DNA of 64,000 nt from Mesobacterium pallidum (GCF_019966535.1 NZ_JAIMID010000005.1:1-64000), one strand, 5' to 3'; positions 18,786-28,769 are shown, counted from the first letter of the stretch. The notes: generated by a model not told the origin, from the letters alone. Translations and numbers: made by a program.

Positions 18786-18831
18786 GGCACCCTCCGATAC
18801 TTGTCTGCGGTACCAGTCCCGGCCCGCGCGA

Positions 18832-19317
18832 TCAAGATCTGCCTGCCTTTTTGCGCGGCTCTTCGCGGGCGAAGATGGCGAGGCCGATGGCCCCGGCAAA
18901 GATCGCGATGTCCGCGACGTTGAAGGCAAAGGGGTTCTCGATCCCGCAGCAGGACATGTTGAGAAAGTCGGCCACGGCGCCGTACACCAACCGGTCGATC
19001 ACGTTGCCGAGCGCCCCGCCGATCAGCAGCCCGGCCGAGATCTGCGCCCAGCGCCCCTGCGGCTGGCGGCGGAGCCAGACGATGACGCCGATCACGATGG
19101 CGATGGCGATGGCGATCAGCACCCAGCGCGCGATGTCCGATTGCCGAGAGAAGAGACCGAAGTTGATGCCGGTGTTCCAGGCCATGCGCAGGTTGAGCAC
19201 GGGCGGCAGCACGTCGATCTCGCCCCGCGTCTTGAGGTCGAGAAGCTGCACCACGAGCAGCTTGCTCAGCTGGTCGAGGACGAAGACCCAGAGCCCGGTC
19301 CAGAACACGCGACGCAT
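18832..19317 (-). CDS. lspA: Lipoprotein signal peptidase (signal peptidase II)
   Basis: A 161-residue inner-membrane aspartyl protease that removes signal peptides from diacylglyceryl-prolipoproteins. Four hydrophobic helices are visible. The two catalytic aspartates are Asp108 in GNVIDRL and Asp136 in FNVADIAIF. The start at 19317 matches the family N-terminus; the longer frame is spurious. A lipoprotein gene follows directly, fitting its role. Confidence 0.95.
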   Translation of the reverse strand: MRRVFWTGLWVFVLDQLSKLLVVQLLDLKTRGEIDVLPPVLNLRMAWNTGINFGLFSRQSDIARWVLIAIAIAIVIGVIVWLRRQPQGRWAQISAGLLIGGALGNVIDRLVYGAVADFLNMSCCGIENPFAFNVADIAIFAGAIGLAIFAREEPRKKAGRS

Positions 19318-19416
19318 CGGAAAACTGCCTACTTTCGTTGCCTTGCCCCGGTCTAGCGGCTGCGGCGCGGAAGGGAAAGCGTTGACGTCATATGCGGGCG
19401 CGTGTCTGCTGAGGGG

Positions 19417-19818
19417 ATGAAACCGACGCTGACCTCGCTGGACCATCTCGTGCTGACTGTCGCGGACATTGACGCGACCTGCGCGTTTTATGCCGATGTG
19501 CTGGGGATGCAGGTCGAGGTCTTCGAGGCGACCGATGGCACCACGCGGCGGGCGCTGCGCTTTGGCCAGCAGAAGATCAACCTGCACGAGGCGGGGCATG
19601 AATTCCTGCCCAATGCCAGGGCCGCGACGCCGGGCTCGGCCGACCTGTGTTTCCTGACCGGACGGCGGCTGTCGCTTTGGGAAAGCCACCTGGCCGAAAA
19701 GGGCATCGAGATCATCGAAGGGCCCGTGCGACGGAACGGGGCGGCGGGACGGATTCTGTCGATCTACATCCGCGATCCGGACGGCAACCTGGTCGAGATC
19801 GCCACCCGCGCCGCATGA
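19417..19818 (+). CDS. VOC (glyoxalase/bleomycin-resistance) family protein
   Basis: A 133-residue single-domain VOC protein with two beta-alpha-beta-beta-beta modules. Likely metal ligands are His in LDHLVLTV, His in KINLHEAG and Glu in NLVEIATR at the end. It may be an active lyase or dioxygenase-like enzyme, but the substrate is unknown. The ATG at 19417 fits relatives; a GTG at 19402 would add five residues and has no ribosome site. It is divergent from lspA and convergent with ureG. Confidence 0.85.
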   Translation: MKPTLTSLDHLVLTVADIDATCAFYADVLGMQVEVFEATDGTTRRALRFGQQKINLHEAGHEFLPNARAATPGSADLCFLTGRRLSLWESHLAEKGIEIIEGPVRRNGAAGRILSIYIRDPDGNLVEIATRAA

Positions 19819-19833
19819 TGTCGGCAGGGGATT

Positions 19834-19895
19834 GGGGGCGCTGCCCCCGTCCGCCATGGGCGGACTCCCCCGGAGTTTATCGGCAAGATGAAGGA
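19834..19895. repeat. Composite palindromic repeat, truncated copy R3
   Basis: Between the convergent VOC and ureG genes. It has the G-rich hairpin (GGGGGC-GCT-GCCCCC), a second small hairpin (TCCGCC-AT-GGGCGGA), then the arm CCCCGGAGTTTATCGGCAAG-ATGAAG and a remnant centre (GACGGATCGGCGG). The second arm and tail are missing. Confidence 0.7.
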
Positions 19896-19906
19896 CGGAT
19901 CGGCGG

Positions 19907-20545
19907 TTATTCGGCGGCCTGGGCACTTGCCGAGAGTTCGAGGCCGCCGTCGCGTTCGAGGAAGGCGACGATGGCGTCGATGCCTTGGCCGTTGCGAATC
20001 TCGGCCATGACGTAGGGCAGCTTGCCGCGCGCCGTCTGCGTGTCGGCTTCGAGCCTAGCGAGGTCGACGCCGACGTAAGGCGCCAGATCGGTCTTGTTGA
20101 CCACCAGCATGTCGGACCGGGCCAGGCCGGGGCCGCGTTTGCGCGGGATGTCCTGGCCGGCGGCGGTGTCGATCACGTAGATCGTCAGGTCGGCCAGTTC
20201 CGGGCTGAAGGTGGCAGCAAGGTTGTCGCCGCCGGATTCGATCAGCACGAGGTCGAGGTCGGGGAAATCGCGGTTCAGGTCGGCGATGGCGGCAAGGTTG
20301 ATCGAGGCATCCTCGCGGATCGCGGTGTGCGGGCAGCCGCCGGTTTCCACGCCCCGGATGCGGTCGAGCGGCAGGACCTGCTTGTGCATCAGGTATTCCG
20401 CGTCCTCGCTGGTGTAGATGTCGTTCGTCACCACCGCCATCGAGCAGCGATGCGCCATTGCTCGGCAGAGCTGTTCGGTGAGGCTGGTCTTGCCGGCGCC
20501 GACGGGGCCGCCGATGCCGACGCGGAGGGGTCCGTGCGTGCTCAT
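19907..20545 (-). CDS. ureG: Urease accessory GTPase UreG
   Basis: A 212-residue SIMIBI-class GTPase that powers nickel insertion into urease. The P-loop [10 protein letters not shown] is near residue 12. The switch/metal-binding CPH motif is in [18 protein letters not shown], followed by [16 protein letters not shown] and the guanine-specificity NKTD. It is the last gene of the urease operon and overlaps ureF by four bases. Confidence 0.97.
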   Translation of the reverse strand: MSTHGPLRVGIGGPVGAGKTSLTEQLCRAMAHRCSMAVVTNDIYTSEDAEYLMHKQVLPLDRIRGVETGGCPHTAIREDASINLAAIADLNRDFPDLDLVLIESGGDNLAATFSPELADLTIYVIDTAAGQDIPRKRGPGLARSDMLVVNKTDLAPYVGVDLARLEADTQTARGKLPYVMAEIRNGQGIDAIVAFLERDGGLELSASAQAAE

Positions 20546-21174
20546 GTGCGGAAGATCCTGACTTGCATGGTTTCGTGGCGCATCGCGGCCATGTCGGCCC
20601 AGAGCGCGGCGGTGCCGAGGTCGTCGAGCGTGACACCTGTGGCGCGGGCGGCGACATCGGCGATGACGGGGTGCAGCGCGTGCAGCGCCCGTTGTCCCGC
20701 GTTCTGGCCGAGGGGCACGAAGCGGACCGCGCCCGAGACGAGGTTCGAGGCGAAGGCGTGCAGGTAATGCGCGGCGATCTCCTCGGGCGGCAGAGCAAGG
20801 CCGCGGGCCGCCTCGCCCAGCGCGATGGGCAGGGGGCGGGGTTTGAGGGGCGTGTCGCGCAGGGCGGAGACGGCCTGCGCCAGCGCCGTACCCTGGTCGA
20901 GGGTTTCTTGCAGCCGCTCGGAGGAGGGTTGCAGCGCGGCGGCGAGGTCGGTCAAGGCGTCAAGGTCGGCGGACGGGTCAAGCGCGTGGCAAAGCAGGAC
21001 AGCGTCCTGCCATCCTGCGCCATGGCGCAGGATGGTGGTCAGCCAGTCGGTCAGCGCCGCCGCATCGCGGATCTGGCCCGCATCGATGGCCCATTCCAGC
21101 CCGTGCGAATAGGCAAAGCCGCCCGTCGGGAAGGCGGGCGAGAGCCATTGGATCAGCGACAGTCGGTCGGTCAT
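20542..21174 (-). CDS. ureF: Urease accessory protein UreF
   Basis: A 210-residue all-helical UreF, which bridges UreD and UreG in the nickel-loading complex. The family start [21 protein letters not shown] is obvious. Length is normal. Overlaps with ureE and ureG of four bases each point to translational coupling. Confidence 0.95.
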   Translation of the reverse strand: MTDRLSLIQWLSPAFPTGGFAYSHGLEWAIDAGQIRDAAALTDWLTTILRHGAGWQDAVLLCHALDPSADLDALTDLAAALQPSSERLQETLDQGTALAQAVSALRDTPLKPRPLPIALGEAARGLALPPEEIAAHYLHAFASNLVSGAVRFVPLGQNAGQRALHALHPVIADVAARATGVTLDDLGTAALWADMAAMRHETMQVRIFRT

Positions 21175-21656
21175 GCCTCGGCCGGGTGGTCGTGGTGGTG
21201 GCCGTGGTCGTGGGAATGGCCGTGATCGTGGCCCATGGTGCGGCCGTGGCCATAGGCGCCGCCTTCGGGGCGGAAGGGGGCCGTCACGCGGTGGATATGG
21301 GCGCCAAGCTGGCGCAGCATTGCCTCGAGCACATGGTCCTCGCGGATCAGCAGGCGGTCCGGCTGCACCTCGCAGGGCGTGTGGCGGTTGCCGATGTGCC
21401 AGGCGAGGCGCGGCAGGTCGCCGGTGATCTCGAGCACCTGTTCGGGGGCGGCCCGCACCTCGACCTGTCGGCCATCGGCCAGCAGGAAGACCGCGCCTTC
21501 GTCCAGCGAGATGGTCGCGGGCAGGTCGACCAGGAAGTCTTCGCCCGCATCCGTGGTCAGCCGCTTGCGGCGCAGCATCCGGGCGTCGTAGTCGAGCGTC
21601 ACGGTCGCATCTGGCGCGCCGTGGGCATGGGCATGGGTGGCTTCGCAGCGGATCAT
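21171..21656 (-). CDS. ureE: Urease accessory nickel metallochaperone UreE
   Basis: A 161-residue UreE that delivers Ni(II) to the UreDFG complex. The N-terminal peptide-binding domain and central metal-binding domain are followed by a histidine-rich tail (GHDHGHSHDHGHHHDH), typical of nickel-storing UreE proteins. A further His-rich bit (HAHAHGAPD) near the N-terminus is less usual. It sits between ureC and ureF. Confidence 0.95.
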   Translation of the reverse strand: MIRCEATHAHAHGAPDATVTLDYDARMLRRKRLTTDAGEDFLVDLPATISLDEGAVFLLADGRQVEVRAAPEQVLEITGDLPRLAWHIGNRHTPCEVQPDRLLIREDHVLEAMLRQLGAHIHRVTAPFRPEGGAYGHGRTMGHDHGHSHDHGHHHDHPAEA

Positions 21657-21665
21657 GGCGGGCCC

Positions 21666-23375
21666 TCAGTACATGAAATAGCGTTGCGCCAGTGGCAGTT
21701 CGCTGGCCGGCTCGCAGGTCAGAAGCTCGCCATTTGCGCGAACCTCGTAGGTCTCGGGGTCGACGCTGATCTCGGGCATGGCATTGTTCATCACCATGTC
21801 GGACTTGCCGATACTGCGCGTGTTCTTGACCGCCAGCACCTCCTTGCCCAGCCCCAGCGCGCCCTTGATGCCATCGGCCAACGCGGCCTCGGACACGAAG
21901 GTGGCCGCCGTCGCCGCCGTCGCGCCGCCATAGGCGCCGAACATCGGCCGGGTATAGACCGGCTGCGGCGAGGGGATCGAGGCATTCGGATCGCCCATCT
22001 GCGCCACGGCGATCATGCCGCCGATCAGCACCATCTCGGGCTTGGCGCCAAAGAACGCAGGGCTCCAGAGTACGAGGTCGGCACGCTTGCCCTCCTGGAT
22101 GGACCCGATATGCGTGCTCATCCCGTGGGCGATGGCCGGGTTGATCGTGTACTTGGCGACGTAGCGGCGGACGCGGACGTTGTCGTTGTCGCCGGTCTCT
22201 TCGCTGAGCCGCCCGCGCTGCACCTTCATCTTGTGGGCGGTCTGCCAGGTGCGGGTGATGACCTCGCCGATCCGGCCCATGGCCTGGCTGTCGGAGGCGA
22301 TGATCGACATGGCGCCCATGTCGTGCAGGATATCTTCGGCCGCGATGGTTTCCTTGCGGATCCGGCTTTCGGCAAAGGCGACATCCTCGGGGATCGCCTT
22401 GTCGAGGTGGTGGCAGACCATGAGCATGTCCAGATGCTCTTCCAGCGTGTTCACCGTGTAGGGGCGCGTGGGGTTGGTCGAGGACGGCAGGACGTTCGGT
22501 TCGGACACCACCTTGATGATGTCGGGGGCGTGGCCGCCGCCCGCGCCCTCGGTGTGGAAGGCATGGATGGTGCGGCCCTTGATGGCTGCGACCGTGTTCT
22601 CGACGAAACCGGACTCATTGAGCGTGTCGGTATGGATCATCACCTGCACGTCCATGTCGTCGGCCACCGACAGGCAGCAGTCGATGGCGCCAGGGGTGGT
22701 GCCCCAGTCCTCGTGCAGTTTCAGGGCCGAGGCGCCGGCCTTGACCATCTCCACCAGCGCGGCGGGTTGGGACGCGTTGCCCTTGCCCGAGAGGCCGAAG
22801 TTCATCGGCAGCCCGTCCAGCGCCTGGAGCATGCGGCTGATGTGCCAGGGACCGGGCGTGCAGGTGGTCGCCAGTGTGCCATGGGCAGGGCCGGTGCCGC
22901 CGCCCAGCATGCAGGTGAGGCCCGAATGCAGCGCGTCGTCCACCTGCTGCGGGCAGATGAAGTGGATGTGCGAATCAAAGCCCCCGGCGGTCAGGATCTT
23001 GCCCTCGCCCGCGATCGCCTCTGTCCCCGGGCCGACGATGATGTCGACGCCGGGCTGGGTGTCGGGGTTGCCGGCCTTGCCGATCTTGTGGATGCGCCCG
23101 TCGCGCAGGCCCACATCGGCCTTGTAGATGCCGGAATGGTCGACGATCAGGGCATTGGTGATGACCGTGTCGACGGCACCCTCGGCCCGGCTGACCTGGG
23201 ACTGGCCCATGCCGTCGCGCAGCACCTTGCCGCCGCCGAACTTCACCTCTTCGCCGTAGGTGGTCAGGTCACGCTCGACCTCGATGATCAGGTCGGTATC
23301 GCCCAGGCGCAGCTTGTCGCCGGTCGTGGGGCCGAACATGTCGGCATAGGCGGAACGGGAAATCGTCGTCGGCAT
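21666..23375 (-). CDS. ureC: Urease subunit alpha (catalytic)
   Basis: A 569-residue UreC, the catalytic subunit that hydrolyses urea to ammonia and carbamate. The dinuclear nickel site is complete: His136 and His138 (SHIHF), the carbamylated Lys219 (ALKLHEDWG), His248 and His274. The mobile-flap Cys321-His322 (VCHHLD) is also present. The enzyme should therefore be active once matured. It is separated from ureB by 35 bases. Confidence 0.98.
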   Translation of the reverse strand: MPTTISRSAYADMFGPTTGDKLRLGDTDLIIEVERDLTTYGEEVKFGGGKVLRDGMGQSQVSRAEGAVDTVITNALIVDHSGIYKADVGLRDGRIHKIGKAGNPDTQPGVDIIVGPGTEAIAGEGKILTAGGFDSHIHFICPQQVDDALHSGLTCMLGGGTGPAHGTLATTCTPGPWHISRMLQALDGLPMNFGLSGKGNASQPAALVEMVKAGASALKLHEDWGTTPGAIDCCLSVADDMDVQVMIHTDTLNESGFVENTVAAIKGRTIHAFHTEGAGGGHAPDIIKVVSEPNVLPSSTNPTRPYTVNTLEEHLDMLMVCHHLDKAIPEDVAFAESRIRKETIAAEDILHDMGAMSIIASDSQAMGRIGEVITRTWQTAHKMKVQRGRLSEETGDNDNVRVRRYVAKYTINPAIAHGMSTHIGSIQEGKRADLVLWSPAFFGAKPEMVLIGGMIAVAQMGDPNASIPSPQPVYTRPMFGAYGGATAATAATFVSEAALADGIKGALGLGKEVLAVKNTRSIGKSDMVMNNAMPEISVDPETYEVRANGELLTCEPASELPLAQRYFMY

Positions 23376-23410
23376 GTGTCAGCCTTTTCCTGGAATCTCG
23401 TGGGAGGGCC

Positions 23411-23719
23411 TCAGCCCAGCGGCCCCATGACCTTTTGGTTGAAGCCGTAGACCGCGCGCTTGCCGCGGAAGGGCACCAGCTGCACCTCGCGGCTCTGGCC
23501 CGGCTCGAACCGCACGGCGGTGCCCGCGGCGATGTCGAGCCGGTAGCCCAGCGCGGCGGCGCGATCGAACTCGAGCCCCGGGTTGGTCTCGGCGAAATGG
23601 TAATGGCTGCCGACCTGTACCGGGCGGTCGCCGGTGTTCGACACCATCAGCGTGATCGCCTTGAGCCCTTCGTTCAGGGTGATCTCGCCGGGGGCGGTAA
23701 AGACCTCTCCGGGGATCAT
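23411..23719 (-). CDS. ureB: Urease subunit beta
   Basis: A 102-residue UreB, one of the three structural chains of bacterial urease. Typical sequence is [38 protein letters not shown] and a C-terminus ending in [10 protein letters not shown]. It overlaps by four bases with the small His-rich membrane protein gene upstream. Confidence 0.97.
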   Translation of the reverse strand: MIPGEVFTAPGEITLNEGLKAITLMVSNTGDRPVQVGSHYHFAETNPGLEFDRAAALGYRLDIAAGTAVRFEPGQSREVQLVPFRGKRAVYGFNQKVMGPLG

Positions 23720-23892
23720 TTGCGGGCCCGGCGGTAGGCGATGGCGACACTCAGCAGGCCCGCGACGGCCAGCAGCAGCAGCGTGGCGCCGGTGGCGGCG
23801 CTTTCCGCGCCATGGGGATGCATGTGTGCGCCTTCGTGGGCAAAGGCGGCACCGGGAAGGACGAGAGCGGGCAGAAGGGCAAGACGGCGCAT
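23716..23892 (-). CDS. 58-residue His-rich membrane protein inside the urease operon
   Basis: A tiny gene between ureA and ureB with a good AAAGGAG site seven bases before its ATG and a four-base overlap with ureB, so it is very likely translated. The product has a signal peptide ([18 protein letters not shown]), a short His-rich segment [11 protein letters not shown] right after the probable cleavage site, one transmembrane helix (about 37-53) and a basic tail RRARK. The His-rich start resembles that of HupE/UreJ nickel permeases, but the protein is far too short to be a transporter. A periplasmic nickel-binding role is an inference. I cannot assign a known family. Confidence 0.75.
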   Translation of the reverse strand: MRRLALLPALVLPGAAFAHEGAHMHPHGAESAATGATLLLLAVAGLLSVAIAYRRARK

Positions 23893-23909
23893 CGGATGGC
23901 TCCTTTGGG

Positions 23910-24212
23910 TCAGCGGATCGGGTGGTGGACGGTGACGAGCTTGGTGCCGTCGGGAAAGGTCGCTTCGACCTGCACTTCGTGGATCATCTCGGGGATGCCC
24001 GACATGCACTGGTCGGCGGTGACCACGGTGCCGCCCGCCTCCATCAGGTCGGCGACAGAGCGGCCGGCGCGGGCGCCCTCGACGACGAAATCGGTGATCA
24101 GGGCGATGGCCTCGGGGTGGTTCAGCTTGACGCCGCGCTCCAGCCGGCCGCGGGCGACCATGGCCGCGAGGCTGATCAGCAGTTTGTCCTTTTCCCGGGG
24201 GGTCAGGTTCAT
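23910..24212 (-). CDS. ureA: Urease subunit gamma
   Basis: A 100-residue UreA, the smallest structural subunit of urease. The hallmark start [20 protein letters not shown] and the [16 protein letters not shown] segment identify it. It lies 14 bases after ureD and 17 bases before the small His-rich gene. Confidence 0.97.
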   Translation of the reverse strand: MNLTPREKDKLLISLAAMVARGRLERGVKLNHPEAIALITDFVVEGARAGRSVADLMEAGGTVVTADQCMSGIPEMIHEVQVEATFPDGTKLVTVHHPIR

Positions 24213-24226
24213 GAAAGGCTCCTACG

Positions 24227-25051
24227 TCAGATCTGCCAGACCCGCGGCAGCGGGTCCCGGCGCAGGTGGGCAAGCGCCCGGGCAAGCTGGCGGCGCAGCG
24301 GCCAGCCGTCCCGGGCGAGGATACGAAGCACAAGCCGCCCGTCCATGGCGCTGGCGGCGGCGTCTGTGCCGGGCTCGTCGAGCACGGCGCGCAGGGCGCA
24401 CAGCCGGTGCTGCGCGGCAGGAGCGGCCAGCACGAGGGTCGAGAAGGCCCGCGCCCCGCCCAGGGCGGCGGCGCCGGCGGTGAGGGTGTCGTCGGTGAGC
24501 AACAGGCGCTCGTCGTGCAGCGGCTTGCCGCCGCGCAGGATGCGGCGGGTATCGCGCAGATGGATGCGGCCCACGGTCTCGCCCATGGCCGCACGGCCCA
24601 GCACCACCGTCTCGAGGCTGAGGCATTCGGCGTCATCCGCCAGCTCGATCACCGTCTCGCGTTGCACGGCGGCATTGTCGAACAGGATCGTCTCTTGCGG
24701 AATCCAGTCCAGCCGCGATCCGGCGCCAACCCGGTGACGGACCGAGACCTGCGCCACGCCCTCGGGCGCGCGATAGGCGCGCTCGGCCGTCTGGGTGGTC
24801 GCGGTGACGCTGAGGCCCGCGCCGACGTCGAGCGTGTAGCTCAGCCGGTCGCCGCCCGCCAAACCACCGGATGTATTGAGGAAAACGACCTCGCAGGGGC
24901 CACCTGTGCGCGGCAGCATGGCCTTGGCCGACCCCGCCTGCCGCAGCCCCGCCACCACCGGACGACCATTGCGCGCCTTGAGGGCGGCGAAGGCCTCCCC
25001 CCGGCTGCGCTGCAGGGCCTGCGCCCCGGTCGCGGTCATGTCGCGTGGCAT
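24227..25051 (-). CDS. ureD: Urease accessory protein UreD
   Basis: A 274-residue UreD/UreH, the scaffold that binds apo-urease and through which nickel reaches the active site. Recognisable segments are FLNTSGGLAGGDRLSYTLDV, TTQTAERAYRA and WIPQETILFDNAAVQRE. It is the first gene of the operon. Start at 25051 (MPRDM) or the ATG four codons later is equally plausible. The promoter should lie in the gene-free stretch upstream. Confidence 0.95.
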   Translation of the reverse strand: MPRDMTATGAQALQRSRGEAFAALKARNGRPVVAGLRQAGSAKAMLPRTGGPCEVVFLNTSGGLAGGDRLSYTLDVGAGLSVTATTQTAERAYRAPEGVAQVSVRHRVGAGSRLDWIPQETILFDNAAVQRETVIELADDAECLSLETVVLGRAAMGETVGRIHLRDTRRILRGGKPLHDERLLLTDDTLTAGAAALGGARAFSTLVLAAPAAQHRLCALRAVLDEPGTDAAASAMDGRLVLRILARDGWPLRRQLARALAHLRRDPLPRVWQI

Positions 25052-26348
25052 GCTGCCCCCCTTGGTCTTGCGGTCACGCTAAGTGCGTACTCCGCCCATT
25101 CCACCGAAATCTGCGCATTTTGTGGGCAACCACAAGAGAGAACGGCCGTATCTGCCCAATCCTCGCGCACATTGCCCACTTCTTGGGCGCTGATGATCCA
25201 AGCTGGCGCCATCGCTTCGAGTCATGCCCCAGCGGACCACGAAGGCACAGTCTCTGGAAGAACTTTCCCATGGCCGTTACCGCCTTCCCAACCTGCGGCC
25301 CCCTGCCCGAGCGCGCAGCCGGGTCGCGCCCACGCCGCCCCGCGCGCAGTCCACCGCCACGACCGAAGGGCGGAGGGCCGCTCCCCCGCAATAACCCCTG
25401 ATCCCCTGCCCCGCCTTGACCGCGTCATGACCATGCACGACCGGTCCGGTGGCTCGCCTGCCCGTCTGCCCTGCCCCGAGGAAACTGTCACCTCAACGGT
25501 CCTTGGCGGCCACCAGTGGCTTTCGTGTGGAACCAGCAGAGACCGGCAAAGGGTCTACTTGCAGCGTGTCGGCCCCATTCGCCGCGCCGTCCCGCGACCT
25601 GAAGCGGCGCCGAGACCGGGGCTCTGCCGGTTCCAGCGCACCACCGACGACGTCTCCTACATGAGCGCGGCCGCCTTGCCCGCGCACCCGGTCGATCGTT
25701 ACTGGCACCGGCTAGGCGCTTGACCGCGCGGCCCGAGCTCGCCGCCAACCCCGCCTCGCTTGGTGTCGGGCGCGATGCCAGCCCGGCCTGGCTGACCCGC
25801 GCCGAAGACCCAGAGACGGCCGTCAACGTGATGGTCCGGCCCTGGGTCTGGTCGTAGCTGCTGGTCGCGGCCCGCATTATCCAACGCGAGGTCCTGGGCC
25901 GCCACATGAACATGTCCGTCGCGGAGCGGATGAGCGGCGCAGCCGAACGAAAGATCCGGCCCAACGTGGACGAGATGTGCAGGCCCGAACCCGCCGTGCG
26001 CGGCACCCGCTGCGATCACCCTGTCATGGACTGGGATTTCGGCAGCGACGCGCATTGCCACCGTCGCATCCATGTCCGCTACATGCTCAGGACACGCACG
26101 GGACTCTGTCGGCGCGAACGATGCGCGAGGTCGCCGCCGAGCGGGGATGGCGGACCTACGAGCCGTGGAACAGTGCCACCGAGATCGACAACTCCGCGCG
26201 TCTGCACGACCTGCCGGAAGAAGACATCTTCCGTGCCTCTGACATGTGTATCGGTCACCTGACCCAGAACGAATGCACCGCGCTGCGCGACAGGATCTCG
26301 CGGTCCTGACCTGCGCCGCATCCGGCCATGCTCCGGCCGAGACCAACG
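25052..26348. other. About 1.3 kb with no intact gene; possible decayed coding region
   Basis: No reading frame here has a recognisable family, a good ribosome site and a sensible length. The first 200 bases presumably hold the ure promoter; they contain GTGGGCAA and TTGCCCAC in inverted orientation about 50 bases apart. From about 25.7 to 26.3 kb one plus-strand frame reads like real protein (ASPAWLTRAEDPETAVN, then a TAG, then QREVLGRHMNMSVAERMS). The protein-like signal then continues in another frame (MREVAAERGWRTYEPWN ... DMCIGHLTQNECTALRDRIS). A stop plus a frame change suggests a pseudogene of an unrecognised family. This is inference. Confidence 0.35.
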
Positions 26349-26373
26349 AAAAAGGGCGCCGTCGGCGCCCTTG
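26349..26373 (-). terminator. Intrinsic terminator after tRNA-Pro
   Basis: On the minus strand, GGGCGCC-GAC-GGCGCCC is followed directly by a run of five T. The hairpin lies just past the 3' end of the tRNA gene, a classic intrinsic terminator. Confidence 0.85.
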
Positions 26374-26379
26374 TTTCAT

Positions 26380-26456
26380 TGGTCGGAGTGAGAGGATTCG
26401 AACCTCCGGCCCCTGCCTCCCGAAGACAGTGCTCTACCAGGCTGAGCTACACTCCG
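26380..26456 (-). tRNA. tRNA-Pro (anticodon CGG)
   Basis: A 77-base tRNA read on the minus strand with encoded CCA. The acceptor stem is CGGAGTG/CACTCCG with discriminator A. The D arm is TAGCTCAGCCTGGTAGAGCA. The anticodon stem CTGTC/GGCAG closes the loop TTCGGGA, giving anticodon CGG. The T arm contains GGTTCGAATCC. The C1-G72 pair at the acceptor end is usual for bacterial proline tRNA. Confidence 0.97.
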
Positions 26457-26507
26457 ACCGTGACGGGCGGACTACACAAAGCCCGCGCCCTTGGCAAGCG
26501 CCAATCG

Positions 26508-27479
26508 TCAGCTTTGTGTGGCCCGCCGCGCGGTTTGGCGGCGGCGCAGCAGCCGCAGCATCGGGCCGATCCGGAACGCGCTCGGCGTGTAGCCGCGCGA
26601 GCGGGTGCGCAGCACCGGCGTCGTGGTCGAGGTGCCGCCACGGCTCTCGCGGACGACGATGTAGATGCCCGACAGGATGATGATCGAGGCGCCGATCAGG
26701 GTCGCCCGGTCGATGCTCTCGTCAAAGAAGACATAGCCGAAGAACGCCGCCCAGATGATCTGCGAATACTGCATCGGCGCGACGATCGCCGCCTCGGCGT
26801 TGCGGTAGGCCGCGATCAGGCACAGCCCCGCGACAAAGCCGAAGGCCGAGATCACGCCGACCAGCCCCAGATCCTCGACCGGCATGGGTTCGTAGACGAA
26901 GGCGAGAATCACCGCCATGATCACGAAGTTCGCCGCCAGCGGATAAAGCATCAGCACGATGCTGCGCTCTTCGTTGCTGATCTTGCGCACGATGATCGAG
27001 GCCATGGCGCCGAAGACCGCCGCGCCCAGCGCCGCCGCATGGCCCAGCGTCAGATCGGCATCGCCGGGCCGCAGCACAACGAACACGCCGACGAGGCCGG
27101 CAACCACGGCCGCGCCGCGATGGATGCCGACCTTTTCGCCCAGCACGGGGATCGCCAGCAGCGTGATCAGCAACGGCTGGGCAAAGAGAATCGCGTAGGT
27201 CTGCGCCAGCGGCAGCACGGAAAAGGCATAAAAGGCGCTCATCGCCGTGATGACCGAACAGATCGTGCGCAGTGCCGTCCACCACGGGTGCACCGGGCGC
27301 AGGTTGCCGTGCGTGACGTCCTGCATCAGCATGAAGGTGACCAGCGGAAAGCTCAGCAGGGAAGAGAAAAAGATGATCTGGAACGGCGCATAGGTCCCGC
27401 CCAGCACCTTTATGACGACGTCGTGTGTCGCGTAGATCGCAAAGGCAAGAAGGGCGAAGAGGGCGCCTTTCACATTCAT
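26508..27479 (-). CDS. DMT-superfamily (EamA) transporter
   Basis: A 323-residue inner-membrane protein with ten predicted helices arranged as two EamA repeats. Typical segments are GALFALLAFAIYATHDVVIK at the start, FYAFSVLPLAQTYAILFAQP and APMQYSQIIWAAFFGYVFFDE. Substrates of such drug/metabolite transporters vary and cannot be told here. The C-terminal 40 residues are basic and cytoplasmic. The ATG at 27479 fits the family; the longer frame extends into the leuB terminator region. Confidence 0.88.
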   Translation of the reverse strand: MNVKGALFALLAFAIYATHDVVIKVLGGTYAPFQIIFFSSLLSFPLVTFMLMQDVTHGNLRPVHPWWTALRTICSVITAMSAFYAFSVLPLAQTYAILFAQPLLITLLAIPVLGEKVGIHRGAAVVAGLVGVFVVLRPGDADLTLGHAAALGAAVFGAMASIIVRKISNEERSIVLMLYPLAANFVIMAVILAFVYEPMPVEDLGLVGVISAFGFVAGLCLIAAYRNAEAAIVAPMQYSQIIWAAFFGYVFFDESIDRATLIGASIIILSGIYIVVRESRGGTSTTTPVLRTRSRGYTPSAFRIGPMLRLLRRRQTARRATQS

Positions 27480-27562
27480 GACGATGCTCCTGATTGTCGG
27501 CCGGGCCACCTGCCGGGGCACCTGCGTTCCCGTCACTTTAGGCCAGATGGGTAAAGAGACAA

Positions 27563-27629
27563 CAAGCCCCCGGGCCGGTTTTTCCGGCGCGGGGGCTTGC
27601 ATGCACCGTCTCCCGGCGGGGAGACGGTG
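27563..27629 (-). terminator. Two consecutive hairpins after leuB
   Basis: Downstream of leuB on the minus strand come CACCGTCTCCC/GGGAGACGGTG (27604-27629, 11-bp stem, 4-base loop) and then CAAGCCCCCG/CGGGGGCTTG (27563-27599) enclosing a CCGG-AAAAA-CCGG inner stem. The second is followed by TTGTCTCTTT. Together they look like the leuB terminator. Confidence 0.75.
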
Positions 27630-27662
27630 AAAATCATGACGCGCGGCAGCGCGCCAATCGGA

Positions 27663-28769
27663 TCAGAGGCTCGCGTCGAGCGCCGCGATCACCGCGTCGC
27701 CCATTTCCGACGTGGTGGCCGGGGTGGCGCCCTCGACGTTCAGCAGGTCGGCGGTGCGGATGCCCTGGCCCAGCACGTCGTTGACGGCCTTTTCCAGTCG
27801 GTCGGCCTCGTCGCCCCGGTCGAAGGAATAGCGCAGCGCCATGGCGAACGACAGGATACAGGCACAGGGGTTGGCCTTGCCCGTGCCCGCGATATCCGGG
27901 GCCGAACCATGGACGGGCTCGTAAAGCGCCTTGGGCCGCCCGTTCGCCATCGGCGCGCCGAGGCTGGCCGAGGGCAGCATCCCGAGCGAACCGGTCAGCA
28001 TGGCCGCAAGGTCCGACAGCAGGTCGCCGAACAGGTTGTCGGTGACGATCACGTCGAACTGCTTGGGCCAGCGGGTCAGTTGCATGGCGCCGGCGTCGGC
28101 ATACATGTGGCTCAGCTCGACATCCGGGTACTCGGCATCGTGGATCTCCTGCACGACATCGCGCCACAGGATGCCCGATTCCATCACGTTGGCTTTCTCC
28201 ATCGAGCAGACCTTGTTGCCGCGCTTGCGCGCCATCTCGAAGGCCGACCGCGCAACCCGCGCGATCTCGCTCTCGGTGTAGCGCTGGGTGTTGATGCCCA
28301 CGCGCTCGTTGCCTTCCTTGATGATCCCGCGCGGCTCGCCGAAATAGACACCGCTCGTCAGCTCGCGGATGATCATGATGTCCAGACCGGCGACAACGTC
28401 CTTTTTCAGCGAGCTGAAATCGGCCAGCGCGTCAAAGCACTGGGCCGGGCGCAGGTTGGCGTAGAGGTCCATCTCCTTGCGCAGGCGCAGCAGGCCCCGC
28501 TCGGGCTTCACCGAGAAATCCAGCTTGTCGTATTGCGGCCCGCCCACGGCGCCCAGCAGGACGGCATCGACCTCCTGCGCTTTCGCCATCGTGTCGTCAT
28601 GCAGCGGCGTGCCGTGCTTGTCGTAGGCGCAGCCGCCCACCAGGTCCTCGCTCACGTCGAAGGTCAGGCCGCGCTTGGCACCGAACCAGTCGATGATCTT
28701 GCGCACCTCGGCCATGACCTCGGGGCCGATCCCGTCGCCGGGCAGGATGAGAAGCGAAGGATTGGACAT
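27663..28769 (-). CDS. leuB: 3-isopropylmalate dehydrogenase
   Basis: A 368-residue LeuB, which oxidatively decarboxylates 3-isopropylmalate to 2-ketoisocaproate with NAD in leucine synthesis. Typical features are [17 protein letters not shown] at the N-terminus, [14 protein letters not shown], the [15 protein letters not shown] region with the catalytic lysine, and [20 protein letters not shown]. It stands alone, followed by a double hairpin terminator. Confidence 0.96.
   Translation of the reverse strand: MSNPSLLILPGDGIGPEVMAEVRKIIDWFGAKRGLTFDVSEDLVGGCAYDKHGTPLHDDTMAKAQEVDAVLLGAVGGPQYDKLDFSVKPERGLLRLRKEMDLYANLRPAQCFDALADFSSLKKDVVAGLDIMIIRELTSGVYFGEPRGIIKEGNERVGINTQRYTESEIARVARSAFEMARKRGNKVCSMEKANVMESGILWRDVVQEIHDAEYPDVELSHMYADAGAMQLTRWPKQFDVIVTDNLFGDLLSDLAAMLTGSLGMLPSASLGAPMANGRPKALYEPVHGSAPDIAGTGKANPCACILSFAMALRYSFDRGDEADRLEKAVNDVLGQGIRTADLLNVEGATPATTSEMGDAVIAALDASL

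Noticed and set aside
21186..23450. 754-codon open frame on the plus strand opposite ureE/ureC/ureB
   Set aside because: It is the antisense shadow of well-identified urease genes; its product is His/Arg/Gly-rich without any family resemblance, as expected for high-GC complementary frames.
24266..25723. 485-codon open frame on the plus strand across ureD and the gene-free stretch
   Set aside because: Its first half is the complement of ureD and its second half is low-complexity Pro/Arg sequence without a family match.
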